A stretch of 64,000 nucleotides of DNA from Vibrio nigripulchritudo ATCC 27043 (GCF_000222685.1 NZ_AFWJ01000002.1:1-64000), one strand, 5' to 3'. Counted from the first letter of the stretch, positions 36,224 to 45,762 are shown. Notes: generated by a model from the sequence alone, not told the origin. Numbers and translations: made by a program.

Positions 36224-36919
36224 TCACTTAGCGTGAAAAATCTGCTCGGTTTCTAGATTGGTCATTGCGCGGATCTGACGCCAAACGTAGTAGAAGATAC
36301 CAAACATCATCAGCATGCTTGGAATCGCTATCGCCGGGTAGCTGTAAAGCGTTAGCTTGCCTAGTTCTTCGTTAAATTCAGGTGTGCCTGCTGGGCTGGT
36401 CACAATCCATGTGGCGAGGAAGTAGTTCATCGCTGAAGAAAATGCGAAGGTGCTGGCGAATAGATAGTTGGAAGACGTTAAGCAACGTTCGAACGCTTCA
36501 GTTTTACCGTTCTCTTTTAGACGTTCGTGGATCAATGTGAGGTTAAACACGGTGTCGTTTAAAATCATCTTCTGCATAAACGGGTAGCGCGTAAAGGTAG
36601 AGCCCAAAACTGCCAAACCGATAAGACCTGGAATCAGAGCTTCTTTGAATGCGAGCCAACGTGTATCCAGTTCTAACAAGCCGATTCCGCCCGTCAATAA
36701 AATACTGATGAAACCCAATGCGGATATGAAGTTGAATTTCTTGTTGCGGATAAGATCCATGCCGCCGTATCCGATAGGGAACATTAGGGCGACGACTAGC
36801 GCCATGGCTGTTCCCAGATGTTCTTCCCCGCTGAATTTCATCAAAATGAAAGAAGGGATGATTACATTAAAGAGGATCTCGAATAGGGGGTTCGACTTTT
36901 TCGGTGCCGTGTTACTCAT
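36224..36919 (-). CDS. VC0807-like integral membrane protein
   Basis: 231 residues with about six hydrophobic helices. The N-terminus (P-L-F-E-I-L-F-N-V-I-I-P-S-F-I-L) and central N-D-T-V-F-N-L-T-L-I resemble the VC0807 family, first seen in Vibrio cholerae. Function unknown. It is followed by a strong terminator. Confidence 0.8.
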   Translation of the reverse strand: MSNTAPKKSNPLFEILFNVIIPSFILMKFSGEEHLGTAMALVVALMFPIGYGGMDLIRNKKFNFISALGFISILLTGGIGLLELDTRWLAFKEALIPGLIGLAVLGSTFTRYPFMQKMILNDTVFNLTLIHERLKENGKTEAFERCLTSSNYLFASTFAFSSAMNYFLATWIVTSPAGTPEFNEELGKLTLYSYPAIAIPSMLMMFGIFYYVWRQIRAMTNLETEQIFHAK

Positions 36920-37085
36920 AATCTCTTACTGACTCTACTGTGTCGGGTACTAAAACTTCGAAGGGCAGTGTTCTACGCTTGGCGTCAGATGTAAAGGGTT
37001 AAATCGCGAGTTCTGTAACGACTTATGAAGTTGGTCGTCAATTTAACAAAGTCATTGGTGAGCTTTTGTCCAAAAAACGCAGTTG

Positions 37086-37568
37086 CTATATAAACTTGGT
37101 TTCTGACAGTAACCACAACGCTGCAATAACTGTCATCCCGATCATAGGTAAAATAAAGCTCAGAAATACAAAATATCTGTTATAGCCACTTAGGCGCTTT
37201 TCCAGTGGAGTTTGGTAGAAGAGAGAAAAAACGAAGGCTACCAAACAGCCAACCAAGGTGGTTAAAGAAATCAGACCTAGTCGTTCCATCCCCACCATCA
37301 AATTCACGCTCGAAACTACCGCTATAAATAATGCAACAATCAGCCATGCTACGAATGCCAAAAGAATGGATATCAAACAGTTGGTAAACGCTTTTCGATT
37401 CAGTATGCAGGAGTAAAAAAGATAACACTGGCTGACAAGCAGAAAGGGTAAAGCGAACGCTGAAAACTGCCAGCCGAACCCTCCCAGAAAACCCTGAGCA
37501 ATGAAAAGAGTGGGTGACAACCAAACCCCAAAAATTAAGCTTGCCAGCCATTTGGAAGGCGATGTCAT
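37086..37568 (-). CDS. Hypothetical integral membrane protein (160 aa)
   Basis: Four to five hydrophobic helices and little else. ATG 37568 has GAGG seven bases upstream; a TTG just before it is not favoured. I do not recognise the family. Confidence 0.65.
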   Translation of the reverse strand: MTSPSKWLASLIFGVWLSPTLFIAQGFLGGFGWQFSAFALPFLLVSQCYLFYSCILNRKAFTNCLISILLAFVAWLIVALFIAVVSSVNLMVGMERLGLISLTTLVGCLVAFVFSLFYQTPLEKRLSGYNRYFVFLSFILPMIGMTVIAALWLLSETKFI

Positions 37569-37802
37569 CAAGAAACCTCGGATGGTGAAAGGTGCAAATT
37601 ATAAGTTCTGTCAGTGAGTTATTCTAAAGTTATTGAATTCCACTAGCGAACAATCCGATGCAGTTCTTACTTAAAGGCTTTGAATCATACTTGGTAACAA
37701 CAAAACCAGCGCATTTTCGCTTCGCCAGTCTGCGGATGAATGTGATTCTGTTATTATCCGTTCTGTCGGTTCTCCAAAGAAGTAACAGAAAGGAAAAACA
37801 GA

Positions 37803-38150
37803 ATGGATCTGAAAGGTCTAGAGAAGTATTTAGCGCTGAACTATATCGATTACAAACCTTCAACAGGTGATGGTGGGTTGCTGATCAACCTGGGTTTTTT
37901 GGTGGGTCGAGTGCATGTGAAGTACGACTCTGCATCCAACACCTTCGATTTTAATGATAAACCGCGCTGGATTATTCAGATCATGCTTTTACTGATGATG
38001 CTGTATTTCTTGATCTCCAACTTTCATGTTTACTCTCCACTGCAACTGAACATGTGCATTGGGGTTACGGTGATGATGGTCGGGATATTCGGCTACAAAG
38101 AAAGCCGCATCATGCGACTTAAGAAGGCGGTGAGTAATCAAGAAAGCTAA
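37803..38150 (+). CDS. Hypothetical protein with two membrane segments (115 aa)
   Basis: An N-terminal soluble domain (about 1-58) beginning M-D-L-K-G-L-E-K-Y-L-A-L, with a strand region V-K-Y-D-S-A-S-N-T-F-D-F. Two membrane helices (about 60-82 and 86-105) and a basic C-terminus follow. A good ribosome site (AGGAAA) precedes the ATG. I do not recognise the family. Confidence 0.7.
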   Translation: MDLKGLEKYLALNYIDYKPSTGDGGLLINLGFLVGRVHVKYDSASNTFDFNDKPRWIIQIMLLLMMLYFLISNFHVYSPLQLNMCIGVTVMMVGIFGYKESRIMRLKKAVSNQES

Positions 38151-38504
38151 TGCTTCGACATGTTGTAAGGTTCCGACTTGAGCCGCATTGTCAAAGGAAT
38201 CGTGGCAGTACAATTTGAATCATTAAGCGTGTTTTGTCTTTTTAATTTAAATGATATGTATCGCTATAAGTTAATATTGTTATGCTCTAGATTTTATATA
38301 CAATTGATATTCTAAGATGGCATTAAGCTCCTTATGGCACATAAATGATATGCATTTAATTCCGTTAAAAGAGTTTTAAGTATTGCTCTCTATGCTATTT
38401 GATTTGAGTTGATACTATATTTTTTCCGTTTTACATATTCGGATGACTCAGTTATTTGAGATGTCTTAAGAATTAAGTTTAATAACTAGTAATTAGGAAA
38501 TAAA
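38151..38504. other. AT-rich intergenic region before the 294-aa secreted protein
   Basis: About 350 bases with no gene or clear structure, only AT-rich promoter-like sequence. Confidence 0.4.
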
Positions 38505-39389
38505 ATGAAAAAAACAATATTAGCGGTTGCACTCTCTATTAGTGCTTTTTCTACCTTTGCCCAAAGTAATGAAAACATATTTGTTCAGCATAAATGGATT
38601 GACTTACAAACCAATTTAACTGACTTGGCACAAGTGCAAGCTGCCTGCCAGGCTCACGGCACCAATTATCACGTGCCGACTTCAGCTCAACTATCTACTT
38701 TTAGAACCGAGTATCGCGATCGAACTCAGCGTCGTGCCTTACGCAGTTTTTTGGTTAACGCGCTATCTGGTGAAAAAGAACGCAATCGACTTACCGTTAC
38801 TACACCTAAATTTTTAGTTGATTTTGGTGGTGAAGCATCTCAAGCAAGTATAGAAGCAACAGGTATTCGAGGTACTGTGAAATATCAACCATTGTTGGGT
38901 GATGGTAGCACCGAAAACTCTAATAATTCAGATGATCTATTCACTTCACTACTAGCATCATTCGTAAGCTCTGAACAAAGCAATCAACCAATTCTAAATG
39001 TGTGTGTGCAGGTGGGAGAAGTTCAGGAAGTTGTTGATGAGTATGCGGGTCTCAAGCGCCATGAATTTACATTACCATCTTTAGAAAATGAGTCTGAAAA
39101 ATTAATAGACTTCGTTATAAATAAACAGGTGACCGAGACTTGTAATTCAACAGCTTTAGATGGGACTATTATTAAAAAACCAGCTAATGGAATTGAAAGC
39201 ACTCATTATGTTCTTCCTAGTTATGGTATTACTCAAACTCTTAAAGCCTGTACTTCTATTTCAGAAAATAAGGAGTTATTAAGAGTAGAAAATAGCAATG
39301 TATTTTCTTACGACAGCTCTGAACCTTTGGTTATTTACGCACCTGAAGATCTCGAAGTGAAATACTCCGTAAAAAATATTGTGCGGTAA
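38505..39389 (+). CDS. Secreted hypothetical protein (294 aa)
   Basis: A clear signal peptide (about 1-19, ending T-F-A-Q) precedes a mature protein with several cysteines (A-A-C-Q, V-C-V-Q, T-E-T-C-N, K-A-C-T). The second half is acidic, Ser/Asn-rich and AT-rich at the DNA level compared with neighbours, hinting at recent acquisition or low selection. I do not recognise the family. Its stop codon abuts the convergent GntR gene with no gap. Confidence 0.72.
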   Translation: MKKTILAVALSISAFSTFAQSNENIFVQHKWIDLQTNLTDLAQVQAACQAHGTNYHVPTSAQLSTFRTEYRDRTQRRALRSFLVNALSGEKERNRLTVTTPKFLVDFGGEASQASIEATGIRGTVKYQPLLGDGSTENSNNSDDLFTSLLASFVSSEQSNQPILNVCVQVGEVQEVVDEYAGLKRHEFTLPSLENESEKLIDFVINKQVTETCNSTALDGTIIKKPANGIESTHYVLPSYGITQTLKACTSISENKELLRVENSNVFSYDSSEPLVIYAPEDLEVKYSVKNIVR

Positions 39390-40124
39390 TTAATTTTTCT
39401 TTTTAATTACATCTGAAAATACAACATGCAAATCGTTCGACTTAGCTTGCCCATCAAGATTGAGTTTTGAACGAATATGATGAAGGTGCTCTTCCATAAG
39501 TTTGAGCGCCTCTTTTTGGTTCTTTTTCTCGATAGCGTCGAGCAGGCAAGCGTGTTCGTCTTGAGAACAGTTTGAATTGTTGTTGCTTTCAAACTGAGCG
39601 ATCAACAGTGAGGTTTGTGACACCAGACTGCGCTGGAATGCCAGCATTGGGGAGTTGTCTGCCATTTCTGCAAGCTTGATGTGAAATTCACCCGACAAGC
39701 GCAACCCGCGACCATAATCCCCATTTTCGAAGGCGCTGTTTTCCTCCGCGACCAGTTCCCTACATGCCTTTATTTGAGATTCAGTGGCGTTCTCTGCCGC
39801 CAGTTCTGTAATCGCCATTTCTAACACTTCACGAGCTTTAAAGATCTGCTTGGCTTCTTCTTTGGAAGGGGCGGCGACCATGGCTCCTCGGTTGGGGCGA
39901 ATGTCCACAACCTGTTCTATGGATAAGCGATGGAGTGCGCGGCGAATAATGGTGCGGCTTACACCAAAAATGTCGGCTAATGCTTCTTCACTCAGCTTGG
40001 TGGACGGAGGAAGCCTCTGCTCCAAAATGGCATCGAATATATGACAGTACACCACGTCGTCCTGAGTTTGACCGGGTACTCTGGTTTTGATTGGGTTAGA
40101 TTCGTTGTCTTTCAAACTTGCCAT
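39390..40124 (-). CDS. GntR-type regulator (FCD effector domain)
   Basis: 244 residues. The winged helix-turn-helix is at about 25-90 (L-S-E-E-A-L-A-D-I-F-G-V-S-R-T-I-I-R-R-A-L). An all-helical FCD ligand domain follows with the metal-binding pattern E-F-H in G-E-F-H-I-K-L and later H-L-H-H-I. FCD proteins often bind carboxylic acids. It is the first regulator of the purine block, 105 bases downstream of malate synthase. TTGTATAC sites in front of it and perfect TTGTATACAA palindromes in front of aceB and puuE suggest it as their repressor (inferred). Confidence 0.9.
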   Translation of the reverse strand: MASLKDNESNPIKTRVPGQTQDDVVYCHIFDAILEQRLPPSTKLSEEALADIFGVSRTIIRRALHRLSIEQVVDIRPNRGAMVAAPSKEEAKQIFKAREVLEMAITELAAENATESQIKACRELVAEENSAFENGDYGRGLRLSGEFHIKLAEMADNSPMLAFQRSLVSQTSLLIAQFESNNNSNCSQDEHACLLDAIEKKNQKEALKLMEEHLHHIRSKLNLDGQAKSNDLHVVFSDVIKKKN

Positions 40125-40142
40125 GATGTCCTATCAGGGTGG

Positions 40143-40173
40143 TACAACTCGTTGTATTTTTAATTGTATACCT
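40143..40173. promoter_or_regulatory. Candidate autoregulatory GntR sites
   Basis: TACAA-CTCG-TTGTA (40143-40156) and TTGTATACCT (40164-40173) lie 20-50 bases before the GntR start codon. They resemble half-sites of the TTGTATACAA palindrome. Confidence 0.5.
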
Positions 40174-40228
40174 AAGTGATAAGCAAAATCGAATCTGACA
40201 GAAAAAGAAATCGACATTGTTTTGAACT

Positions 40229-41827
40229 CTACAGCAGTGGGTAGCTTGGCAACGTTAAAAAAGACACGAATTGCTTATCGGTGGAAATTTGATAGAACAA
40301 GTCCGCCGTCTCCAGAAAACGGCGCTGATGAAATGCATCACTGCCGATCTCGCTTTCAATGGTTTTGATTTCCTGCTGTAACCAGTCTTTGAATATCGAT
40401 TTGGTAAAGATGGTGCCATCGTCGAGTGTGACGCCGTGATGTATCCATTGCCAGATGCTGGCGCGGGATATTTCCGCGGTGGCGGCGTCCTCCATTAATC
40501 CATAGATTGGGACGCAACCTTCTCCCCGAATCCACGCTTCCATGTAATAAAGCGCGATGCGAATGTTCTTGCGCACGCCTTCTTCATTTCTTGGTCCCTC
40601 ACTTGGCTCTAACAACGTTGCTTCGCTGATGTGGTCGATATCTGGCATAGCCTTAAGTTGATTGGTCTTGCCTTTTAAGCGTTCATTGAATACGTCCATT
40701 GCGATGCTCACCAAAGCGGGGTGGGCGACCCAGGTGCCGTCGTGGCCGTTATTGGCTTCGCGAGATTTGTCTTCGATGACTTTGCTGGTCACTGTTTGCA
40801 TTTCGATAGGATCTTTGGCTGGAATAAACGCCGACATCCCACCCATTGCCAGTGCGCCTCGCTGGTGGCAGGTGCGAATTAACAACTTGCTGTAGGCTTC
40901 AAGGAATGGCTTGTCCATACCAACGCTGTGTCTGTCTGGCAAAATACGGTCACCATGATTTTTCAGGGTTTTTATGTAGCTGAAAATGTAGTCCCACCGG
41001 CCGCAGTTCATCGCCACGATATGGTTGCGCATGGCATAGAGAATCTCTTCCATCTGAAAAACAGCGGGCAGGGTTTCAATCAATACCGTTGCCTTAATGG
41101 TGCCTGTCTTTGCTGCAAAGTAGTGCTCGGTATAACTGAAAACATCATCCCACCACTGCGCTTCTTCCATGCTCTCTAACTTAGGGATGTAGTAATAAAC
41201 GCCTTCTCCTTTGGCTTTTCGGGATTCAACGTTGTGGAAGAAATAGAGCGCAAAGTCCATCAGGCAGCCGCCAATTGGTTCGCCGTTTAGCTCGATACCC
41301 CGTTCAGGAAGATGAATTCCGCGAGGCCGTGCCATTAGCTGCGCTGGGCTGTCATTGAGCTGGTAGCGCTTGTTTTTTACCGTGTCTTCAAACGCAATGC
41401 TGCCGTCATTGGCGTCTCTCAGGTTAATTTGCCCTTGAATCATATTGTCCCAGGTTGGAGATGTTGCGTCTTCAAAGCAGCACATAAAGACTTTTGCGCC
41501 AGAGTTCAGCGCGTTTATCACCATTTTCCGATCTACCGGTCCTGTGATTTCGACGCGTCTGTCTTGCAGTGAAAGAGGGATCTCGGCAACTTGCCAGCCT
41601 TTGTTATCCCGAATTTTCTTGGTGTCGTGCCTGTAGCCGGGCAGTTCCCCGTCGTCATACCGAGCTTGTCTCTGTTCTCTGGCTTTAATGAGTTGTCTGC
41701 GTCTTGGTTCAAAAGCGGAAGCCAGACTTTCTAAAAACGCTCTGGCAGAGGGGGAGAAAATGTCCGTGTACCCCGATTGGGAAAGATCGCCCACTACATT
41801 GAGTTTCGCTTGTGGATTCCGTTCCAT
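40229..41827 (-). CDS. aceB: Malate synthase
   Basis: Condenses glyoxylate with acetyl-CoA to malate. 532 residues, the size of malate synthase A. Characteristic segments are E-D-A-T-S-P-T-W-D-N, A-R-P-R-G-I-H-L-P-E, L-I-E-T-L-P-A-V-F-Q, G-R-W-D-Y-I-F and D-G-T-W-V-A-H-P. There is no isocitrate lyase gene beside it, and it sits in the purine cluster after allA-type chemistry. I infer its main task here is to use glyoxylate from ureidoglycolate. GGAG lies six bases before the ATG, and a perfect TTGTATACAA palindrome just upstream. Confidence 0.95.
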   Translation of the reverse strand: MERNPQAKLNVVGDLSQSGYTDIFSPSARAFLESLASAFEPRRRQLIKAREQRQARYDDGELPGYRHDTKKIRDNKGWQVAEIPLSLQDRRVEITGPVDRKMVINALNSGAKVFMCCFEDATSPTWDNMIQGQINLRDANDGSIAFEDTVKNKRYQLNDSPAQLMARPRGIHLPERGIELNGEPIGGCLMDFALYFFHNVESRKAKGEGVYYYIPKLESMEEAQWWDDVFSYTEHYFAAKTGTIKATVLIETLPAVFQMEEILYAMRNHIVAMNCGRWDYIFSYIKTLKNHGDRILPDRHSVGMDKPFLEAYSKLLIRTCHQRGALAMGGMSAFIPAKDPIEMQTVTSKVIEDKSREANNGHDGTWVAHPALVSIAMDVFNERLKGKTNQLKAMPDIDHISEATLLEPSEGPRNEEGVRKNIRIALYYMEAWIRGEGCVPIYGLMEDAATAEISRASIWQWIHHGVTLDDGTIFTKSIFKDWLQQEIKTIESEIGSDAFHQRRFLETADLFYQISTDKQFVSFLTLPSYPLL

Positions 41828-41847
41828 ATGCCGCTCCAGTTTTTATG

Positions 41848-41859
41848 ATTGTATACAAT
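41848..41859. promoter_or_regulatory. TTGTATACAA operator upstream of aceB
   Basis: ATTGTATACAAT, a perfect 12-base palindrome about 20 bases before the aceB start codon on the minus strand. ATTGTATTTT follows directly. Confidence 0.75.
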
Positions 41860-42016
41860 ATTGTATTTTTTATATTGGAATTTGAAGTGAGAAGCAAAAC
41901 GTTTTTGTACATATTTTCATCTTTCTTAGTTCTGGTTCGTTTATGCATCTGAATATTGGCGTGGCATATGTTAGTCTAGATTCAATGAGTTACTTTTCTT
42001 TTTGCTAAGCTTTTTC

Positions 42017-42640
42017 ATGTCCAGAATTCGTAAAAAAAATCACGACCTCATCATATCCGTCGCCAGCGAATGCTTTGCTCAGAACGGGTATGAAGCCACC
42101 AAAATTATTGATATTGCCAAAGCAGCCGAAGTGCCTAAAGCCAACGTGTTTTACTACTTCAGCAACAAAGAAAAGCTTTATGATGCGGTACTTAATACCA
42201 TTACCAAGCCCTTACTCGACGCGTCTAAACCCCTGGAAGAGCTGACCGACCCAGTCGAGGCTTTAACGCAGTATATCCACACCAAACTCAGTATTTCTCG
42301 CGACCATCCGAACGCTTCCAAAGTGTTTGCGAATGAGGTAATGAGCGGTGGAAAAATGCTGCCGAAGGAAGTGTCAGAAAAGTTGCTCCAGCAGTCGCGT
42401 GATATGGTTGAAAAGTTTTCCGACTGGGTTGAAAGCGGGTTGATGGACGAGGTTTCTCCTCATCATTTGATGTTTATGCTGTGGGCGTCCACTCAAACGT
42501 ATGCCGATTTTAGCTGGCAGATTTGTATAGTGATGAATAAAACCGAATTGGAAGAAGCCGACTTTGAACAAGCGGCATCATTTATCGCTCAAATGGTGAT
42601 CAAAGGCTGCGGGCTCCGATCAGCTCCCGCGATAAGTTGA
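42017..42640 (+). CDS. TetR-family regulator resembling RutR
   Basis: 207 residues. The TetR helix-turn-helix is at about 15-60 ([19 protein letters not shown]). The C-terminal domain resembles Rut[41 protein letters not shown]. coli RutR senses uracil or thymine; here a purine intermediate is plausible. Two RutR-like boxes lie in front of xdhA. ATG 42017 is chosen over TTG 42002. Its 3' end overlaps uraH, on the other strand, by 21 bases. Confidence 0.88.
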   Translation: MSRIRKKNHDLIISVASECFAQNGYEATKIIDIAKAAEVPKANVFYYFSNKEKLYDAVLNTITKPLLDASKPLEELTDPVEALTQYIHTKLSISRDHPNASKVFANEVMSGGKMLPKEVSEKLLQQSRDMVEKFSDWVESGLMDEVSPHHLMFMLWASTQTYADFSWQICIVMNKTELEEADFEQAASFIAQMVIKGCGLRSAPAIS

Positions 42641-42973
42641 ATATCCATATGGCGATACGAGCAACGGCACGTGGTAGTGGCTGTCTTCGTAACTGAGCCC
42701 AAAGCGAATAACCACATCATCCAGAAAGGGAACACCATCTGGTTCGATGCCATTTTCTTTATAGTAATGAGCAACCTGGAACACTAGTTCGTATTTTCCT
42801 GCTTTAAACTCTTCTCCCGACAGCATTGGCTCATCCGTTCTGCCATCGTTATTCGTTTTCACTGTTTTGAGCAGCATCTGCTCATTACCTGAAATGCGGT
42901 ACAGCTCGATGGATATGGCGGCAGCGGGCACTCCATGGGTGGTGTCCAGTACGTGTGTCGTGAGTTTTCCCAT
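42620..42973 (-). CDS. uraH: 5-hydroxyisourate hydrolase
   Basis: 117-residue transthyretin-like enzyme that opens 5-hydroxyisourate to OHCU. It has the N-terminal signature [11 protein letters not shown] and ends with the catalytic tetrapeptide Y-R-G-S. Both are diagnostic. ATG 42973 is preferred to TTG 42997 by family alignment. It is transcribed on its own toward tetR, opposite to puuE. TTGTACACAA, a one-base variant of the palindromic operator, lies 17-26 bases upstream of the start. Confidence 0.95.
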   Translation of the reverse strand: MGKLTTHVLDTTHGVPAAAISIELYRISGNEQMLLKTVKTNNDGRTDEPMLSGEEFKAGKYELVFQVAHYYKENGIEPDGVPFLDDVVIRFGLSYEDSHYHVPLLVSPYGYSTYRGS

Positions 42974-42989
42974 CTCCAAAAATCCTTTT

Positions 42990-42999
42990 TTGTACACAA
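42990..42999. promoter_or_regulatory. TTGTACACAA variant operator upstream of uraH
   Basis: Differs by one base from TTGTATACAA and sits just before the uraH start. Confidence 0.6.
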
Positions 43000-43176
43000 T
43001 TTTGTTTTATTTAAAGTGAATCGATGCAATTCGTCAGCGAATAGTTTGTCATTTCGTGAACTCACGCAGCGTTGTAAAGCCGAATAACACGCAATTTTCC
43101 GCCTAACCTCTTCAAATATAGCTGCTATTCTCAAATGAGGTGGTTAAGAATTGCACTCTTTACATTTCTATCAATG

Positions 43177-43190
43177 AATTGTATACAATT
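43177..43190. promoter_or_regulatory. AATTGTATACAATT operator upstream of puuE
   Basis: A perfect 14-base palindrome with its end 33 bases before the puuE start. TTTACA (43159-43164), 17 bases, then TATACA (43182-43187) look like a promoter whose -10 box lies inside the palindrome, a good position for repression. Confidence 0.75.
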
Positions 43191-43222
43191 ATATATAACA
43201 CGCGGTGGGAGGCGAACGATCA

Positions 43223-44149
43223 GTGAAAAGCAACGAATACCCGAGAGATCTGATTGGCTATGGCCAAAACCCACCGGACCCGAAATGGCCGGGTGGGGCA
43301 AGGCTCGCTTTGTCTTTTGTATTGAATTACGAAGAGGGTGGAGAGCGTTGCATTTTGCACGGTGATGCAGAATCAGAGGCATTTTTGTCGGAAATTCCAG
43401 CAGCACAGCCAATCGAAGGGCAACGCCATATCAGCATGGAATCCATTTATGAATATGGAAGCCGTGCTGGGGTTTGGCGGGTCTTAGCGCTATTTGAAAA
43501 ATACAACATGCCACTGACGGTTTTTGCTGTCGCGATGGCACTGGAACGCTACCCCGAACTTGCCAAAGTATTCGTCGATGCCGGGCATGAAATATGCAGC
43601 CATGGCTACCGTTGGGTCGATTATCAGGGTATCGACCCCGATCTGGAAAAGGCAGACATGCTTAAAGCCATATCGGTAATTAAGGCGCTAACGGGTGATC
43701 GCCCGCTGGGCTGGTACACCGGCAGAACCAGCCCCAATACACGTAAGCTGGTGGCAGAAGAGGGCGGCTTTTTGTATGACTCAGACGCTTACGATGACGA
43801 TTTACCCTACTGGCATATGGAAGGGAAAACACCCCAACTGGTGATTCCGTACACCCTTGATGTTAACGATATGCGCTTTGCCACTGTGCAGGGTTTTAAC
43901 AGTGGGGAGCAGTTCTTCCAGTATTTGAAAGACACGTTCGACACGCTGTACGAGGAAGGCGAAAGGGCACCAAAAATGATGTCTGTCGGGCTTCACTGCC
44001 GGTTGATTGGCAAGCCGGGAAGAATTGCGTCATTAAAGCGTTTCTTAGATTACGTGCAGCAACATTCCGACGTATGGGTATGTCGACGAGTAGACATTGC
44101 GAAGCATTGGCACCAACACCACCCATTTGAAACGTCGGACAAAAAATAG
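43223..44149 (+). CDS. puuE: Allantoinase of the polysaccharide-deacetylase family
   Basis: 308 residues. Cofactor-light allantoinase converting allantoin to allantoate. The carbohydrate-esterase 4 NodB fold is visible in A-L-S-F-V-L-N-Y-E-E-G-G-E, A-G-H-E-I-C-S-H-G-Y-R-W and T-G-R-T-S-P-N-T-R. This is the PuuE type, not the amidohydrolase AllB type. I chose GTG 43223, ten bases after GGGAGG; the upstream GTG 43205 would place the ribosome site inside the gene. It heads the puuE-uraD-alc-allA-puuD run. Confidence 0.93.
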   Translation: MKSNEYPRDLIGYGQNPPDPKWPGGARLALSFVLNYEEGGERCILHGDAESEAFLSEIPAAQPIEGQRHISMESIYEYGSRAGVWRVLALFEKYNMPLTVFAVAMALERYPELAKVFVDAGHEICSHGYRWVDYQGIDPDLEKADMLKAISVIKALTGDRPLGWYTGRTSPNTRKLVAEEGGFLYDSDAYDDDLPYWHMEGKTPQLVIPYTLDVNDMRFATVQGFNSGEQFFQYLKDTFDTLYEEGERAPKMMSVGLHCRLIGKPGRIASLKRFLDYVQQHSDVWVCRRVDIAKHWHQHHPFETSDKK

Positions 44150-44157
44150 GAACAACC

Positions 44158-44673
44158 ATGGCACTTTTTAAAGCGTGTAAACCGTCTTCTCTTTCGAAAG
44201 GCGAGTTTGTTCAAACGTTTGCCGACATATACGAACACAGCCCTTGGGTGGCGGAAAAGGCGTTTGAAAAAGGCATTTCTGAGCAGGATGACAATATCGA
44301 GCACCTGCACCAAAAGATGGCAACTGCCCTGAAAGAGGCAGACAAAAGCGCTCAACTTAAGTTGATTCTTGCGCATCCTGACCTGGCTGGAAAGGCAGCG
44401 ATGAACGGCGAGCTGACTCAGGCGTCGACCTCTGAACAGGCGGGGGCGGGGATTGACCAGTGCACACCTGAAGAGTTTCAGCGATTTACCGATTTTAACG
44501 AACGCTACAAAGCTAAGTTTCAGTTCCCTTTTATCATGGCGGTAAAGGGGTCGAATCGGCACAAAATTTTAGAGTCATTTGAACAAAGGTTGGAGAACAC
44601 CGCAGTCGCTGAGTTCACTCAGGCGATAGAAGAAATTAATAAGATAGCGCTCTTCAGATTACAAGACTTATAG
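44158..44673 (+). CDS. uraD: OHCU decarboxylase
   Basis: 171 residues. Converts 2-oxo-4-hydroxy-4-carboxy-5-ureidoimidazoline to (S)-allantoin. The typical opening F-V-Q-T-F-A-D-I-Y-E-H-S-P-W-V-A and the conserved A-H-P-D-L-A-G-K-A and F-I-M-A-V-K-G are present. It follows puuE by eight bases. Paired functionally with UraH, which is 1.2 kb upstream on the other strand. Confidence 0.94.
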   Translation: MALFKACKPSSLSKGEFVQTFADIYEHSPWVAEKAFEKGISEQDDNIEHLHQKMATALKEADKSAQLKLILAHPDLAGKAAMNGELTQASTSEQAGAGIDQCTPEEFQRFTDFNERYKAKFQFPFIMAVKGSNRHKILESFEQRLENTAVAEFTQAIEEINKIALFRLQDL

Positions 44674-44721
44674 GGTGCTACCTGAAGGCACAGTGAAGTG
44701 CCAAAGTGATATGGGACGAAC

Positions 44722-45762
44722 ATGGATATGTCTTTAAACATCGATCATTTAGTGAATCTGGCCGATCAGAAATTAGGTGCCGAAGCCATTTTTGCCACCG
44801 ACGATTTTTTCGCGGATAAAAGCCGGCTGATTCGCCGAGAAGATCCGGTTTGGAAAGAAGGCGTTTACGACAACAACGGTAAGTGGATGGACGGCTGGGA
44901 AAGCCGCCGCAAGCGCGAAGAAGGGCACGATTACTGCGTAGTCCGTTTAGCAATGGCCGGAGAAATTTCAGCCGTGGATATCGATACGCGTTTCTTTACC
45001 GGAAACTTCCCTCCATCCGCATCGATAGAGGCGTGTTATTGCCCAAATTCTGATCCTGACGAACATACCTATTGGACTGAGATTTTGCCTTCGGTCAGCT
45101 TGTCGGGGAATAAGCAACACCTGTTTGAAATCGCATCTGGCAGTAATTACACCCACGTGAAACTCAACATTTATCCCGATGGTGGCATCGCTCGGTTAAG
45201 AGTTTATGGTTTACCTGCTGTCGACTGGAATCAGATAGACACACTTCAGCCGATTGATCTGGCATCTGTATCCTACGGTGGAAGAGCTTTGAGTTGCAGC
45301 GACGAACACTATGGCAAAAAGAGCAATCTTCTGGGGCCAGGGCGTGGTGAAAACATGGGTGACGGTTGGGAAACCGCCCGACGGCGCACACCTGGCAATG
45401 ATTGGGTGATCATTGCTCTGGGTCATGTAGGCAATGTAGAGAAAGTGTTGGTGGATACGGCGCACTTTAAGGGAAATTACCCCGACACCTGTTCGATACA
45501 AGCCGCCTTTGTAAAAGGAGGCACCGACGAGCAGATAGAAACTCAGAGCCTTTTCTGGCGAGAGCTGTTACCTCCGCAAAAACTTACGGCAGACGCAATT
45601 CATGAGTTCGAATCTCAGATTAATCCGATGGGACCGGTTACGCATGTGCGATTGAACATCTTCCCTGATGGTGGCATCAGCCGCTTGCGAATTGTGGGAA
45701 CGAAAGCTGTGGTGCCCAAAGTGAGTTCTTCCAAATCTAGTCTCATGGAAAGCAGCCAATGA
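44722..45762 (+). CDS. alc: Allantoicase
   Basis: 346 residues made of two similar jelly-roll allantoicase domains (about 20-165 and 185-330). Both have W-E-S-R-R-K-R or W-E-T-A-R-R-R and H-V-K-L-N-I-Y-P-D-G-G-I-A-R-L-R or H-V-R-L-N-I-F-P-D-G-G-I-S-R-L-R. Allantoicase hydrolyses allantoate to ureidoglycolate and urea. The last four bases overlap the allA start, showing translational coupling. Confidence 0.95.
   Translation: MDMSLNIDHLVNLADQKLGAEAIFATDDFFADKSRLIRREDPVWKEGVYDNNGKWMDGWESRRKREEGHDYCVVRLAMAGEISAVDIDTRFFTGNFPPSASIEACYCPNSDPDEHTYWTEILPSVSLSGNKQHLFEIASGSNYTHVKLNIYPDGGIARLRVYGLPAVDWNQIDTLQPIDLASVSYGGRALSCSDEHYGKKSNLLGPGRGENMGDGWETARRRTPGNDWVIIALGHVGNVEKVLVDTAHFKGNYPDTCSIQAAFVKGGTDEQIETQSLFWRELLPPQKLTADAIHEFESQINPMGPVTHVRLNIFPDGGISRLRIVGTKAVVPKVSSSKSSLMESSQ

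Noticed and set aside
39390-40124. Fatty-acid regulator FadR as identity of the GntR gene
   Set aside because: The effector domain and context point to an FCD regulator of the purine cluster; nothing shows fatty-acid control.
44722-45762. Two frameshifted allantoicase genes
   Set aside because: The two similar halves are the normal internal duplication of allantoicase.
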